This document shows, one piece after another, positions 4,584 to 5,699 of a stretch of 5,699 nucleotides of DNA (the first letter of the stretch is position 1; the number at the start of each line of letters is the position of its first letter). The DNA comes from Chloroflexota bacterium (lineage in GTDB: Bacteria; Chloroflexota; Limnocylindria; Limnocylindrales; CSP1-4), in the NCBI GenBank assembly GCA_016200745.1, contig JACQEF010000353.1:1-5699 (forward strand), in the 5' to 3' direction. Made by a program: the position numbers and the translations under genes. The notes below the pieces were generated by a model. It was not told where the DNA came from and did not search any database. It saw only the letters and a list, made by a program, of their open reading frames with translations.

Positions 4584-4599
4584 CGAGCCGCACCACCGG

Positions 4600-5699
4600 A
4601 TGCTGAGGCTGATCCATACCGCAGACGTCCACCTCGGGGCCCGGCATGACGACCTGGGGGAGCAGGCCGCCGCCCAGCGAGAGCGCCAGTTCGCGGCGTT
4701 CAAGGCCGCCGTGGATCTGGCCCTGACCGAGAAGGTGGACCTGCTCCTCATCGCCGGCGACCTGTTCGACTCGAACGTGCAGCCCCGCCGCTCGGTCGAG
4801 CGCGTGGCGGCCGAGCTCAAGCGCCTGGCCGGTGCCCGGATCCGGACCGTGATCATCCCGGGCACGCACGACGTCTATGACAAGGCGTCCATCTACCGGG
4901 CTTACGACCTCCCAGCGCTCGCCGGCAACGGCCCCTCGGACGACCTCGTCACCGTCCTCGACTCCGAGCATCCCTCGGTCCACCTGGCGACCTGCGACGT
5001 CGTCGTCTTCGGGCCGGTCTTCGCCACCAAGCGTGCGCCGCACAGCCCGTTGCGCGACCTCGACGCGAGCCGGGACGCAACGGCCGCGACGTGGCGGATC
5101 GGGATGGTCCACGGCGCCATCGCGATCCCCGGCAAGACCGACCGCGACGAGGTCGTGATCACGACCGAGGAGATCGCCGCGACCCACCTGGACTACCTGG
5201 CGCTCGGGCACTGGCATTCGGCCCAGAGCGGGCGGGCCGGGACGGTCACGTACGCCTACCCGGGCGCGCCCGAGGCGGTGGCCCTCGACCAGGATCGTGC
5301 CGGCAAGGTCCTGCTCGTGGAGCTCGACGAGCGCAACGGCGCCCGGACGGTCAAGGTGGAGGAGCGGCAGGTCGGCCGGACGCGCTTCGAGAAGCGCGAG
5401 ATCGACGCCGCGGCGGTCGCCAGCCAGCCGGCGCTCGTCGAGAGCCTTGCCACAGCGGCCGATCCCGACCTCGTCCTGGACGTCCGCCTCGTCGGCGTCC
5501 GGCCGGACGAGCTCGACCTGGACCTCGACGAGATCGAGGGTGCCCTCGCCCCGTCGTTCCTCAAGGTCCGCGTCCGCGACGCGTCCCTGCCCGCCCTGAC
5601 CGACGGCCCGCTGCCGTCGCCCGATACGATCGCCGGCGCGTTCATCCGCGACCTCGAGGCCAGGATCGCGGAGCTCGAGGCGGCCGGCTCCACGGCCGA
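4600..5699 (+). CDS. SbcD/Mre11-type DNA repair nuclease subunit (partial, 3' end outside window)
   Basis: The first 366 codons are present and the frame is open at the window edge. The N-terminus MLRLIHTADVHLG carries calcineurin-like phosphoesterase motif I (D9, H11). Motif II is LLIAGDLFD (D54, D57), motif III is IIPGTHDVYD (residues 85-94, with H90, D91), then MVHG (H171) and LALGHWHS (201-207, with H204 and H206). This is the ordered metal-ligand set of Mre11/SbcD nucleases, which use two Mn ions and partner an SbcC/Rad50 ATPase to process DNA ends and hairpins. Motif III has Thr89 where Asn is usual (GNHD). After the phosphoesterase domain (to about 255) a smaller C-terminal region starts, and the visible end (about 345-366) is an amphipathic helix. 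ATG 4600 is chosen because conserved sequence begins immediately; an in-frame ATG at 4555 would add 15 non-conserved residues. An SbcC-like ATPase gene is expected directly downstream. Full SbcD function is inferred. Confidence 0.9.
   Translation, partial: MLRLIHTADVHLGARHDDLGEQAAAQRERQFAAFKAAVDLALTEKVDLLLIAGDLFDSNVQPRRSVERVAAELKRLAGARIRTVIIPGTHDVYDKASIYRAYDLPALAGNGPSDDLVTVLDSEHPSVHLATCDVVVFGPVFATKRAPHSPLRDLDASRDATAATWRIGMVHGAIAIPGKTDRDEVVITTEEIAATHLDYLALGHWHSAQSGRAGTVTYAYPGAPEAVALDQDRAGKVLLVELDERNGARTVKVEERQVGRTRFEKREIDAAAVASQPALVESLATAADPDLVLDVRLVGVRPDELDLDLDEIEGALAPSFLKVRVRDASLPALTDGPLPSPDTIAGAFIRDLEARIAELEAAGSTA

Larger units (their letters stand above)
4264..4599. other. 336-bp divergent intergenic region with several inverted repeats
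   Basis: This is the only long stretch without a gene. Open frames cross it on both strands, but none gives a recognisable protein. It separates the leftward zinc-ribbon gene from the rightward SbcD-like gene and must contain promoters for both. It holds an 8-bp palindrome CACCGGTG (4408-4415), a minus-strand TATCCT that could be a -10 box (4432 to 4427), overlapping palindromes at 4459-4480, a 10-bp-stem hairpin at 4504-4536, a 10-bp palindrome at 4557-4566 and AGGGAGG at 4577-4583. I see no tRNA, attachment site or repeat array. Confidence 0.6.

Noticed and set aside
4555..4599. Alternative ATG start of the SbcD-like nuclease
   Set aside because: It adds 15 residues before the conserved MLRLIHTADVHLG and has no Shine-Dalgarno. 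It remains possible but is less likely.
4516..5217. 233-residue minus-strand open frame antisense to the nuclease
   Set aside because: It is antisense to conserved phosphoesterase motifs, rich in Arg/Asp/Val, and without a recognisable fold.
1..5699. A defence island, CRISPR array, tRNA or mobile element
   Set aside because: No spaced direct repeats, tRNA cloverleaf, transposase or integrase was seen. An SbcD-like nuclease alone does not make a defence system, and the neighbouring genes are ordinary metabolic or transport genes.

Overview
This 5.7-kb window is GC-rich throughout (roughly 70% by eye) and densely packed with ordinary chromosomal genes. High GC, GTG starts, several starts without a Shine-Dalgarno sequence but with a TANNNT box 6-7 nt upstream (the leaderless-mRNA pattern), and a double zinc-ribbon protein of a type common in Chloroflexota together suggest a high-GC Chloroflexota bacterium, for example a Limnocylindria-like soil or freshwater lineage. 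An actinobacterium is the main alternative. This placement is inference; no marker gene settles it.

Layout from left to right: (1) the first 43 codons of an amidohydrolase-like gene, leaving the window leftwards; (2) a divergent intergenic stretch; (3) a rightward metallo-beta-lactamase-fold hydrolase; (4) a leftward two-gene operon, a DHA2-type 14-TM efflux transporter followed by a Tam-like SAM methyltransferase, joined by a 4-nt GTGA overlap. The methyltransferase stop interlocks with the hydrolase stop in one CTAG; (5) a 59-bp divergent promoter region; (6) a rightward peptidase S51 / cyanophycinase-like Ser hydrolase; (7) a leftward 112-residue protein with two zinc-ribbon domains, convergent with gene 6; (8) a 336-bp intergenic region rich in inverted repeats; (9) a rightward SbcD/Mre11-type nuclease, cut by the window end after 366 codons. 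Its SbcC/Rad50-like ATPase partner would be expected just beyond the window.

Only the transporter and methyltransferase are clearly a co-expressed unit, plausibly an efflux-plus-modification pair for small molecules. The other genes look like independent transcription units. I found no CRISPR array, tRNA, rRNA, insertion sequence or phage element, and no convincing new multi-gene system. The most useful leads are the leaderless-start pattern, the altered metal-site motifs in the hydrolase (no canonical Asp) and nuclease (GTHD for GNHD), and the palindromes upstream of the nuclease.
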